Below, one piece after another: positions 24,148 through 34,537 of a DNA stretch of 64,000 nt. Source of the stretch: Anaeramoeba flamelloides (Eukaryota > Metamonada > Anaeramoebidae). The translations under genes and the position numbers were made by a program. Each line of letters starts with the position of its first letter. The first letter of the stretch is position 1. The stretch is from NCBI GenBank assembly GCA_027625915.1, contig JANTQA010000036.1, positions 7,461,001-7,525,000 on the forward strand. Reading direction: 5' to 3'. Below the pieces are notes generated by a model. It had not been told where the DNA came from. It ran no database searches and saw only the letters and a list, made by a program, of their open reading frames with translations.

Positions 24148-24686
24148 TACCTAAAAGATTTTTTTTTTGTTCTTAGTCACTTGTAATCCTCAACTAAGAA
24201 TTTACAAGAGTTCTTACCAAATTAAGTTTGTTTAACAAAACTTTAAACTTTTTGTGGTTTTAGAGAATCCAAATCTGAAATGACTTTCTTTTTTTTTTAT
24301 TTTCTGAATTCTTTTATAACTTAATTTTTTTTGTTTTATTATTCAGATTCTCGAGAGAAAAAATTTTCAATAGATCAAAGTATAACCAAAAAATACTTAC
24401 CAAGCCTTTTTCAAAGAAATATTTGATGAGTGTCCATCGAATTCTAATCAAAATTACAAAAAAATCTTCTCACTACAACATAGATTTGAGCATCTGAAAC
24501 ATTTCCAAGAATTTACAAGGGAAAAACTTGATTGAAGTGGAGAGATTTGTAAAATTAGAGCTAACTTTTGGGGTGAAAAAAGAGAAATCCAAATCATTTT
24601 TTTTAATTGTATCTTTTTAAAATTTTCCAAAAGTTTTGTTTTTTTGGGATTGTGGAATCAACAAAGAAAAGCAAACAAAAAACAAA

Positions 24687-26450
24687 ATGATAACTATTTT
24701 CTTGGCTTTACTGGTCTCAGTTGTTGGCGAACCAACATACGAAGAAACCTCGATTGATCAAAGTCAGGGCATTTTTCCAGATGAAAAATCTGCCTTAGAG
24801 ACGATGCTACCTATTATTAAGACAGGTGTGATCTTTGCCTTAGGGGGGTATTTGTCTGCGTATGTCACGCGTAAGGTGAGGGAGAAGTGGGATCAGCTTC
24901 GAAGGAAATTTGTGACAAGGGTCATTGTGAAATCGAAAAACCTAATCTATCCAACGTTAATTGAATGGCTCTCTCTTCAGCCTGAATTGCAAAACACAAA
25001 CAACATTCGACTGATAACAAATTTGGTCAACGAAAATGATTTTTTTTTAAATGAACAAAACCCTTATTCCATCGTCAACAAGTCTGAGCTAGGCGACAAC
25101 TTGTATGACAGCGAAGATTTGGGAAAGTTAGAACGCGTCACCTTTGCGTTAGGCGATGGAAACCATTCGTTTCATTGGGGCGGCAAAAAAATCAAGCTCC
25201 ACTATTCAAGGTCGAGCGAAACAACACAAAGGAGACAAAATTCAAGGCGTGTGGAGCAGATCCAACATGAAAGAATCCAATTTGAAGTCTGGGGCGAGCA
25301 TAAGGACTTCTTCAAGAAAATGTTTCAAGAAGTAGCAAACTTACAAGAGAAAATGGAGCAGCAGTCGTCAACGATCTACTTGATGGATCAATACGCAGAC
25401 ACATGGGAAAAGGAAAACACAAACACAAAGCCAATTAAAATGGACTTTGTCATTTTGAAGGACGGCCAATCTGAGAAATTGCTAAAGGACTGCAGAGACT
25501 TTTTGGAAAGGAAGGAAACCTATGAAAACTTAGGCATTCCCTTTCGAAGGGGGTACCTATTTTATGGCTACCCTGGGTGCGGGAAAACAACCACAGTGCG
25601 TGCATTAGCTGGCGAACTTGGCTTGCCCATCTGTATCATGTCACTATCAAACAACGAATTGAATGATGACGGACTGTGTACACTATTGAAGAGGGCACCT
25701 CGGCCATGCATCATCCTATTTGAAGACATCGACTCCTGCTTTGTTCAAAGAAAGCCAACAAAGGAAGGTGAAAACAAGAGAGTCACCTTTTCGGGATTAT
25801 TGAACGCCCTAGACGGCATTGGCTCCCAAGAAGGAAGAATGTTTTTCATGACAACCAACCATGTCGAAAGACTCAGTCCCGCCTTGGTCAGAGCTGGAAG
25901 GGTCGATCTCAAGGTTGAATTTAATAAGGCTAATAGAGACCAAGTCGAAAGATTGTTTTTAAAATTCTTTCAGGGCCATCCCAAATTAGCCAAGCAATTC
26001 GCTGAAAAAATCCCTGAAGACAAAATGTCGATGGCACTCATCCAACAGCATTTTATGAACTATTTTGAAAAGCCAGGAAAATGTTTGGAAAATTATAATG
26101 AATTATTATTAGAACTAGAGAAGGCTGAACAAATTGATAAAAATGCAGGAATCGATACTAAATCCTTAAAAGACAAGACAAATTCCACCACTAGCGCTAC
26201 CACTACTATCAGTAAGGATGCTGTTAATAATAACAATTCAAATATCCATAAAAATGAAAACAGTGAAAAAAATAATAAAGAAATCGAAAAAACTAAAGAA
26301 AATTTTAATAAAATGGAAATTGAAATTGAAAATGAGAAAGAAATTGAAAATACAAAAGAAATCGAAAATGAGAAAGAAATCGAAAATGAGAAAGAAATCG
26401 AAAACCCCAAAGAAATCAAAAATACAATGACAAAAAATAAACAAATTTAA
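24687..26450 (+). CDS. BCS1-like AAA ATPase
   Basis: This intronless gene encodes 587 residues. The Walker A motif YGYPGCGKTTT (near residue 293), Walker B IILFEDID (near 342), GLLNALDGIGSQEGR, MTTNHVERLSPALVRAGRVDL and a C-terminal helical part identify a BCS1-type AAA ATPase. Mitochondrial BCS1 moves the folded Rieske protein for complex III; whether this protein does so is unknown. Upstream of the ATPase, YVTRKVREKWDQLRRKFVTRVIV resembles the BCS1-specific domain. Odd points are a signal-peptide-like start (MITIFLALLVSVVG), a second hydrophobic stretch at about 39-59, Tyr in place of the usual Pro in Walker A, and an acidic Lys/Glu/Asn tail after about residue 480. A TTG-started frame reaches to 24636, but the ATG at 24687 is the natural start. 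The ATPase part is clearly richer in G+C than neighbouring DNA. Confidence 0.88.
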   Translation: MITIFLALLVSVVGEPTYEETSIDQSQGIFPDEKSALETMLPIIKTGVIFALGGYLSAYVTRKVREKWDQLRRKFVTRVIVKSKNLIYPTLIEWLSLQPELQNTNNIRLITNLVNENDFFLNEQNPYSIVNKSELGDNLYDSEDLGKLERVTFALGDGNHSFHWGGKKIKLHYSRSSETTQRRQNSRRVEQIQHERIQFEVWGEHKDFFKKMFQEVANLQEKMEQQSSTIYLMDQYADTWEKENTNTKPIKMDFVILKDGQSEKLLKDCRDFLERKETYENLGIPFRRGYLFYGYPGCGKTTTVRALAGELGLPICIMSLSNNELNDDGLCTLLKRAPRPCIILFEDIDSCFVQRKPTKEGENKRVTFSGLLNALDGIGSQEGRMFFMTTNHVERLSPALVRAGRVDLKVEFNKANRDQVERLFLKFFQGHPKLAKQFAEKIPEDKMSMALIQQHFMNYFEKPGKCLENYNELLLELEKAEQIDKNAGIDTKSLKDKTNSTTSATTTISKDAVNNNNSNIHKNENSEKNNKEIEKTKENFNKMEIEIENEKEIENTKEIENEKEIENEKEIENPKEIKNTMTKNKQI

Positions 26451-29035
26451 AAATTGCATATAATTATTAAATAATTTATTTAAAAAATTAAACTTATATA
26501 TGCCTTTATATGTATTTTTTTCGAAAATAATACTGATAAAATTATTGGAAAACGTTTACTTTATTTAATAAAATTTTTATTCAATATATTTTTATTATTT
26601 ATAGGTTTTATTTTTAATAAGATTACTTTTTTACTTGGTTAACAGCAATACAATTAATAAGTAATATTTTTCAATGTTTTGATTTTGTGTATCTTTTTTT
26701 TTTGAATTTTATAAAAGTAATCCTTTGCTAAAAAAGGTGAAACTGGAAAAAAATTTAAACACCATTTTTAATTAGTAATAATAAAAGAATCACAGAAAGA
26801 AACCTGAAAATGAAAACCAAAATAAATTAAAAGAGTAAATAAATTAACTTTAAAGAATAATTCATTATATTATTTTCAATCAAACCAACAAGTACAATTT
26901 AAATCTACTTGGGTTATCAAAATTGTAAGAGTAGTTTTGGAGATCTCAAAATTAGTCAATTTTTTCAATAAATTTTTAATGATGGCTCAATAAATTAAAA
27001 AAAAAACCAACCAAAGGATAATATTAGATAAAGTGTGATTGTGTTTAGTCATCCATTCAGTCTAGTCATTTGTATTTTTCTTTTATTAATAGATCTTAAC
27101 ATGGTTTTTGTTTCTATTAATGGTTACCAATTAAAAAGTGTGTTAACTGTTTTTTCCCTAACAGAAAATTTGTTTTCAAAAGATTTGATGTGCAAAAAAG
27201 TTTTGAATAAATCACTTAACATAGATATAGTAAAATTTGTAAATAAACTCCAATTCAAAATTTTTTAAAACACCAAAAATTTTACTTTTTGAAAAAAAAA
27301 TCTTATTTAATCAATTCTAAGCAGAAATTTTAAATTTGAACGATGTAGTGATTGAAATGTTAACAATTGTTTATAAAGTACTAAACCCACCAAACAAAAA
27401 ATAAATAATTATCAATACAATTAAATCAAGACTTCTATGTTAAAAATTTTCGAGATGTGCAAAACAAAAAAATTCATAACATATTTGTTTAAATTCTATT
27501 TACCAATATTGATCAATCAAATGATCAGATACTATCAACTAATTTTATTTGAGTTCTTCTATTCTAAAGTGCCCGGCTTTAACCTAATATCAATCTTTGA
27601 AAAAATTTCTTGGATTTACCGAAACAAGTTACGGAATTCAAAATATAAAATAAAAACAAAATCTAAAAGATTAAAAAATTATTGAAATATTTTTTAAAAA
27701 TCAAAATTTATTTCCAATTTGAATGAAATTGTATTATTGTGATTGTGTTTACTGTTTCAGCTCGGTGAAAAATTTTGCATTTTAGTTTAGTATTAAGGAT
27801 ATTTTTGAAAAATTTTTTATTCATCAACTTTTGAAAAATAACTTGATCAAAAACCAAAAATCAATTAATTAGACATTTTGTAGATTTTCAAAACTTGCGT
27901 TGATTATTTAAGTTACAGTCTTTCCAAATATATCTTGAAAAAGTTTTGATATCAAATTTTGATCTTGTTTTAGATTTTTAAATAAGAAAATGAGAATAAT
28001 AAAGTTCACATTAAAAAAAAAAAATTATATCAATGAGTTGATATTGAAGAATTTTTTCTGATATTTATAAATTACATTTTCAATACCCAAAATGGCTCTA
28101 AAAATCAAAAGTTGGTTGAAAAGACACAAATTATAATTCTTAAAAAAATAATATTTTTTTGATCGAATCAGAAGATTATTTTTTTATATCGGCCCATATC
28201 TGAAAAAATATATCAAAACGAGCTTTCTTATTCTTATTTTGAACCTTTTAAAAAGTTATATCAAGTTAAAAATTTGATATCAAAAAAAAATTCCCAGGTG
28301 GCCTTGGAACAGCGTAAATAATATTCTTACAAAACATTAAAAATAAGTTTAATATTTATTTGCAATTTGATATTTATTGATAATCAATATTTCAAACCCA
28401 AGTCCTATATTTTTTTATAATATCAATTAAAACAAAAAAGTGATTAAAAAGAGTAAATTATCAGAATTGATAATTTCTTTTTGCAATTCAGGATCTGGTT
28501 GATAAAATTGTGATAATTTGTATTTTAGTTTTTATTATTTTGTTCTGAATTATTAAAAAAATGTTGAGGCAAGTTCTTAATTGTTTCTTTAAACCTTTTT
28601 CAAATGTTCAATGAAAAATTCTTATTTCTTAAAACAATAAAAAAACAAAAAGAAAATTCTTTTTTATTTTGAACAGATCAAAAAAAGAAAAAGAGTTTTA
28701 CACATTTTGATTGAAATCATTGTTATCATATTTCCTTTTTTTTTATTAAAATATTTTTTTGACTTTTGAATTATGTTGGTTTTCTGAGAGCTCAATAAAT
28801 TGGCAATTACAAGATTAATAAAGAATCTTTTTGTGAGTTGAAGTGGTTGTAAACCTTAAAGTACTAATAAATTACAACAAAAAATCTTATTATTTGTGTA
28901 AAGCTTTGGGTCTGTAAAATCTTTCAATTACTTTTCAAGAATTTTAAAGGGCCTAAACACAACAAGATTTGATATTTTATGTTGAGAGTTTGATTTTGAA
29001 AATATCATTTTTTTCTTATTTTTTTCAAAATTGTT
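26451..29035. other. Intergenic region between the BCS1-like and PARP genes
   Basis: I see no gene. A D-family repeat copy lies at about 27260-27690, possibly starting near 27020. The rest is A/T-rich DNA without recognised structure; the last few hundred bases before 29036 would include the PARP promoter. Confidence 0.5.
27260..27690 (+). repeat. Dispersed repeat (D family), copy 1
   Basis: It matches the minus strand of about 36200-36900: AAATCTTATTTAATCA, TGAAATGTTAA, TTTGTTTAAATTCTATT, ATACTATCAACTAATTTTAT, TTGAGTTCTTCTATT and GAAACAAGTTACG in the same order. Both copies can be read as a related peptide containing QM[IV]RYYQLILFEFFY, so it may come from a coding element; I do not recognise the family with confidence. 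Confidence 0.6.
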
Positions 29036-29281
29036 ATGAATAATAAAAAAGAAATTTTACACATCCAAAATAAGTGTAAAAACATTCCAAACCTCCAAAT
29101 TCAATATTTAGAATTTGAAAAAACACTACACTTTATTTATACTATTAATAATAATCGCTCACGTTTTACAGTTTATTTGTTTGAGTACCCAAAAACAAAC
29201 CCTTTTCTTGTTTCTGAAAATGAAAAATCAACAGTAGTGTTTCACTTAACGTTAAATTTTAAAAAACTATCTACCTCCTGA
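29036..29281 (+). CDS. PARP6/8-type gene, first exon (N-terminus)
   Basis: An ATG-started open stretch encodes about 80 residues that resemble the N-terminus of human PARP8 as I remember it: KKEILHIQNKC...LQIQYLEFEKTLHFIY, then VYLFEYPKTN...VSENEK (PARP8: KDIDVVIQKS...FRYSDSTFTFTY, VHVSEDYPDN...SSENDE), then VVFHLTLNFKK (PARP8 VIFHRIATELRK). The exon end is unresolved. GTTAAA after 29250 (phase 2) is one donor; GTAGTG after the ST codons is another. The stop at 29279-29281 would not be used. It lies 4.8 kb upstream of the next PARP exon. The family match makes it a part of that gene rather than a separate small gene, but no transcript evidence is available. Confidence 0.6.
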   Translation: MNNKKEILHIQNKCKNIPNLQIQYLEFEKTLHFIYTINNNRSRFTVYLFEYPKTNPFLVSENEKSTVVFHLTLNFKKLSTS

Positions 29282-29893
29282 ATTCTTTTTCTTCTTGTTT
29301 ATTAATCCAAACAAACAAACACAAAACAAAAAACACAAAACAAAAAAAAGAAAATTATAGATTTAGTAAACAATACAAAGCCGACAAATTTGCTTGAGCT
29401 TACTTCTTCTTTACTTGGAGGTACCGCTTACTCTTTTCTAATTTTCTCTTTTCATTTCAAATCGTCTTTTTGTCTATTCATCATGATTATCAAAGACTCG
29501 GAATAAAAAAGCGAATCTTAATCCATTTTTTTGGTTTGTAATCTTATTGTTGGTGTAAGAGAAACAAAATTAAGAGTTTAAAACAAATATTCAAAACAAA
29601 ATTAGCAAACCACGATAACAAAAGAATAATACTTGTTTTAGTTGAAGACCTAATCAAAATAACTTTTTCTCCTTCAGAACATTATTTAATTCTGTACACA
29701 ATCAAGACTCTACTGATCAATTGATTTTTAGTCTTTCCTCAGATTACTAAAATAGTTCTCTAATTTTTTCATTAAGGGGGAAAAACAGTGCAACTAAAAA
29801 ATAATTATAACTCTCCTTTCTAAAATATACTGTATTTTATTAACAAACCTTTTCTTAATGGTATTGAGATATAGTACATATTTGTAAAAAAGC

Positions 29894-29963
29894 GATGCCT
29901 TAATATTTTAAGTTTTTTTACCAAATTTGTCATTTTCTCAAAAACTTAAAATATTAAGGCATC
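29894..29963. repeat. Perfect 24-bp stem hairpin
   Basis: The 24 bases at 29894-29917 are exactly complementary to 29940-29963, with a 22-base loop; the pairing extends with one mismatch. It ends 16 bases before a MITE copy. Confidence 0.8.
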
Positions 29964-29979
29964 ACTTATTGCATATGTG

Positions 29980-30470
29980 TAGTGAAAAAAATTCATGAAC
30001 ATGAAAATAATCCAAGACAAGATTTTTAATTGTGAATATTAGGAAAATTGTTTTGTAATTTCTCTTATTTACAATCCTTTTTTTAAGAACCAAACTTTGA
30101 TAATTTATAACTCACCACTTATTAGAATGATGTTTCATTAAATTACACTTGTACAAAATACTATCCAACCAATCAAAAAACAAGAATAAAGATAATCATT
30201 TTCCAAACTCTAGTAAACCTCTATAAAACTCAATTATTTTTCAAAAAAAAAGTAGATCTACTTAGGCTATCAAACAATTACTTGATTATTCTATAGACAC
30301 CCCGCTTTAATGAACTTTAAGTAGGCTTATTACTAGGTTCATAAAAAATTTGATTATTTATAAATAGAATTTGATTGAAAACATTTGCAATTACACAAAA
30401 CTTTTCCTAATATTAACAATTAAAAATCTTTTCCGGTGATTATTTTCATGTTCGTTAATTTTTTTCACTA
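29980..30470. mobile_element. MITE-like element, copy 2
   Basis: It starts TAGTGAAAAAAATTCATGAAC and ends GTTAATTTTTTTCACTA. The inverted terminal parts share GACAAGATTTTTAATTGTGA and its complement. The inside matches copy 3 in inverted orientation: TTTCCAAACTCTAGTAAACC here is the complement of GGTTTACTAGAGTTTGGAAA there. It lies inside the PARP intron. The ends TA-GTG...CAC-TA would suit a TA target duplication, but this is not proven. Confidence 0.8.
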
Positions 30471-33162
30471 CCATATATCATTCAGAACAGGATTGACACA
30501 TTTTTGGAGGAAATTTACCTTTTCAACAATTGTAAAAATATCACTTTCCATCAACTATATAACCTCTAATAAACCCGTTGCTTAATCAGAACAATGATAA
30601 AAAGTACAAATAAAAAATATAAATGAAAACAATTTTTCTTTCCAAGTTTCTGTTTTTTTTTTGATAAAATGGATTTTTCACAAAATGAACACGTACAAAA
30701 TAGGCTTTGTGAAAATACACATCATATTTGCCATACAATCAATAAGTACCGGAATTTCAATTTAAAATTTTTCAACAATAATACATCCCTGCACTTTTTA
30801 ATGCATGCTCTAATTAATCAAATAAGGACATAAATAAAAAAAAAATTAGGTTCAATTCTTGAATATAAGGAACATGACATAACAAGTAGCTTATAAATAA
30901 AAAAAGAAAAAGAAAAGGTGAAAATATCAATAGTTAAAGCAAACGAGATCAAAAAAAAAAAAATTATAATTAAGGCACACTTTGTGAATTAAAAGGTACA
31001 CAATTTTTTTTTGAGATTATTGTTTGAGAGTTGAAAAAAAAACAAAGATTCTGTTCGTTAGTATGTCCAATCTTTTTTGCGTGTTATTATGTATCAATAG
31101 TGACTTATTTTCATTATTTTGTGCCTTGTATGCTATCTTATAGTGCGCGCTAAAAACACCTAGGACTCTAACAAGGTATTCTTGCACCATTGCGAGTTAA
31201 GCACTCTCTTTATTTTATGTTCTCTGAGAACTTAAATCCCATGTCATATATATATATATAATGGTTTAAAAGAATACTTGATAAAGGAAATTTAAATATT
31301 ACAAAATTTAGGTTTTTTTACGATTTTGATGAAAATTAAAAAAAAAACTAACAAATGTAAGATGAAATTAATCCCCCCTTCAAAAAAAAAAAAAAAAATT
31401 CAATTTTTACGTTTTTTAAACAATTTTTTTGAGTAAGATCACTTTTGACTTTTAGTTCAAAGAGTCAAAATTTCAATCATTACAAAAACATTTTTCTCAT
31501 TTTCTTGGAAATATTAAATCTTAAAAAGTAAATTGTAATTTTCTTGATGAATCCTTAAAAGGATTCTCGAAAGTAAAAAACGAAATGTTAATAAACACTC
31601 TTTAATTTATTAAAATAGGTTTTTTTTTAAAAAAAACACAGAGAAAATTATTAAAAAGTTGAGTTTATTGCCCGGAAGGTAAATTTTTCTATAAAAATTC
31701 ACTTACACGTTAGAAAAAATGAAATATATTTCTTTGTTATTTTCAAAAAAATTAAAAATCCATAAGATTCAAAAACTATTTATAACCTATTTTGAATCAT
31801 AAAATTATTATTAAGTTTCTCAATTTTTTTTAAAAAATAGTCAATGAGGATTTTACTTTTTTCTTAAAAATTTAGTAATTTTGAAAACCAATTTTTCAAG
31901 GATCTGAAATTTCCAACTTTTTACCAGACATGATAAGCACCTAACTCTTAATAAATTAATTTAATTTTCAATTTGAAGCTAAATCCTGAAAAATAATTTA
32001 CCAAAAAAAAGTTCACCACTTGTCTAAAACGAAATATTTGTCTCTATACCAAAAAACATTAAAGATACTCAAAATCTCTTTGTTAAAAATTAAATAATCT
32101 TACTTAACTTCACTTTTGAACCATCTATCAAATTGAATTTTTTTTAATATAAAGAAAAATGGATAAATTCAAATATTCATCCCAAATAAACTCAATTTAT
32201 TTTTAAGATTACAAAAAAATTCGCATTAATCATGTTTTAATTTTCAGAAAACATTTTTTGATCCTCATAATAGACACATTTAAAATTAATTTTATCACTA
32301 TGATAGTGGTTATATTTCTCCCCAGAATGTTTTCCAAAAATTTAAATAAAAGAAAATAAAATCAAATAATAAAATAATATTATGTATGCTAAAAAAAAAA
32401 AAAACAAGATAACTGATGGGTAATTTTTTTTCCCACAAAAGTGAAAAATATCTCACTACTCCAAATTCTTGAAAAAAGATATCACCCCTGAATAACTTCT
32501 GAGGGTATATATTTCTAATTTTTTTTTAATGATCTATGGCTTATTAAAACCTTCGTTCATCATGTATCACAACTTTTACCTAATCTGCTACCAATGTTCG
32601 GTTGTTAATCAAAGAAAATAAAAATCGTTTTTATTTTTTTTGTTTTTTTAATCTCAAGAAAATTAGATCTTGATTGTTCCGTGGAAAGATAATGAAAGTT
32701 CAGGGGGTAAGATATCCTCAACAGACTCCAAGATCCAAGTATGTTATCCTTAATTGAAAATTGCATTGGTGACCCTAAGTCCAAATGCTTCAAAAAATCC
32801 TTAAAAAAAAATTGAAAAATTTTCAAAATTTACGAATAATTCACAATTAAAAGTTCAGATGAAAAATTCAATATAAAACAGAATAGCCAAATAAAAAGCA
32901 CTGTTGAGAATTGTATTTTTTGTTGGAATAAAAAAATGAAAAAATCAAAAAAACAAAAAAAAAAGAAAAAGAAATTTACAATTCCTTAAAAAACCTCACT
33001 TCCTGTTCCAAATTTCATAAATAAAAACATTTTACTAAACTTAATCTTCAAAATATTCTCTTGTAAACTAATTCAAAACTCGGAGGGAGGCGTTGAGAAC
33101 AAAAAACTCATAAATTCACATTTTTTTTTTTTTGAGAGATCAGTCATAAAAATCAATTGTAC

Positions 33163-33669
33163 CTTTTTTTTTTTATTATTGAAGAAGTGTAAATTACACT
33201 CTAGTTGCCCTTAGACTTAAATTTCCTTTCAGAAATTTAAGCGTAAAATTATAGATTTCACGATTATTAATTAATGAAAATAGTTTCAAACTGTCTTGGT
33301 TATAAATCAATTCCTTAAGATTTATTTTTTTTAATTTGCTATGAAATATTAATCTATTTTTTTCATAGGAAGTAAATACCCATAAAAAATGATCAATATT
33401 TTCTATAATTTCCTTTTGTTTGCATTTTAAACATAAAGGACAAAATTTATTAGAATTTTTATTGATTACATAGTAATATCTATTTAAGCAGTTAGTAAAC
33501 GATCTGAATTTTAGAATTGTTGAACTTGATGGATAACTTAAATATTTTTGAGTTTTTAATTTATATTTTTGATTTTTAATTTTTGTAAAATAATTTTGAA
33601 CCTTCTTTTTTTTTTTTTTATAATTTTTTTTTTTTTTATTATTGAAGAAGTGTAAATTACACTCTAGTT
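33163..33669 (-). mobile_element. 5'-truncated non-LTR retrotransposon (LINE) insertion
   Basis: On the minus strand an open frame (about 33606 down to a stop at 33194) encodes a reverse-transcriptase C-terminal tail. It has FCPLCLKCKQKE then ENIDHFLWVFTSYEKNR, the kind of zinc-binding end seen in many non-LTR elements, and then IYNFTLKFLKGNLSLRATRV. The element ends with AGTGTAATTTACACTTCTTC and an A-rich tail. A 14-bp target duplication, AAAATCAATTGTAC, flanks it (33149-33162 and 33670-33683). At its upstream end a second copy of the 3' tail plus poly-A precedes the body. The reverse-transcriptase core and the endonuclease are absent. The duplication is exact, so the insertion looks recent. 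Confidence 0.82.
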
Positions 33670-34006
33670 AAAATCAATTGTACTTATCCATATAAACAAA
33701 CTAATTTTTCATTGATCCTGAAAGTTGAAATTTTTTAAAAAAATAAATTTCCAGGATTACTTCCTGAATGATAATTTGTTTTGAAATTGAATGATCTTCT
33801 GTCTTTTTGATTAAATTACTTTTACATGAGTCAAATTGATTGACTTGATGAAATTGAAAAAAAAAAAAAAAAAACAAGGGGAAAATTATTCTATTATTTA
33901 ATGTCTTAATTATTTCAATTATGGTTTATTTAACAGTTTTTTCTATTGTTAAGGATAACTTAAAATATTTTTGTTGTTTTTATTAATAAATTTATCAATA
34001 TTATAG

Positions 34007-34537
34007 TAATTTCTACTGTTTATAATGTTGATACCAAAATTAATATTTCCGAAATTGGTATCGATTCTGATGATGATGAGAATAGTGAAGAGAGTGAATA
34101 TAGTCTAGAGAGTGGTGAAAGTGAAGAAAGCGAAGAAAGCGAAGAAAGTGTTTACAACGGAAACAATGAAGAAAGTGACATCTCAATTTATTTAAAAACT
34201 CAAACTGATTATGAAAGTGATGATGTACGTACCACTCAAATGTTAACGAACAATTCTTTAGATAGTTCATATATTGAAAACGAAAATGCTTATGAAACAA
34301 CTTCAAGTGATTCATTTGAAGAATTCAAAAAATTGCAGAAACCAAATTATGGATTCAAAATATTATTACAGGATTTTGAAGAATGTAAAAAAATATTAAA
34401 AAAAACACAAATTGAATATTTTGAGAAATTAAAATCTCTCAAAATGAATTTGGATGTAAGCTTTCTTGGTCCAAATTATGCAGATGCCTTAGGAATAGAT
34501 GAAACAAAACCAATTTCTTTAATTTTGGATTTCCCAG
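34007..34537 (+). CDS. PARP6/8-type gene, acidic exon and start of the conserved N-terminal fold
   Basis: The reading frame continues upstream of any ATG, so this is an internal exon. It begins after an AG, probably the one at 34005-34006 (phase 1). It encodes an acidic Ser/Glu/Asp stretch (SDDDENSEESEY, as in the PARP6/8 acidic segment), then a block ending LDVSFLGPNY...ETKPISLILDFP that matches PARP6/8 INISFLDEE...TEPIVLRLRF. The donor GTAAAT follows a single G (phase 1) at 34537. Joined to 38463 it gives SLILDFPETFFENNSNPKIE, the same length as the PARP6 segment RLRFSLSQYLDGPEPSIE. The upstream boundary is uncertain. Confidence 0.7.

Larger units (their letters stand above)
19759..24686. 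other. Intergenic region between Furry and the BCS1-like gene
   Basis: I see no gene. It holds the TTTTGC microsatellite, a palindromic B-family fragment at about 20590-20780, the B-family element 21187-21946, a full 1.2-kb A-family repeat (22436-23640) and, directly joined to it, one 0.5-kb terminal-inverted-repeat element (23644-24147). The last 500 bases before 24687 contain no recognised repeat and presumably include the BCS1-like promoter. Confidence 0.6.
29282..34006 (+). other. Large intron region of the PARP6/8-type gene
   Basis: Between the first exon and the acidic exon ending at 34537 there are about 4.8 kb. They contain a perfect hairpin (29894-29963), a MITE copy (29980-30470), one arm of an inverted repeat (32942-33130) and a truncated LINE (33163-33669). 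A small exon matching PARP8 residues between the VIFH block and the acidic block may be hidden here; I could not place it. Confidence 0.5.

Noticed and set aside
24636-24686. TTG-started extension of the BCS1-like protein
   Set aside because: There is no ATG in the extension, its composition is not protein-like, and the ATG at 24687 opens a typical hydrophobic N-terminus.
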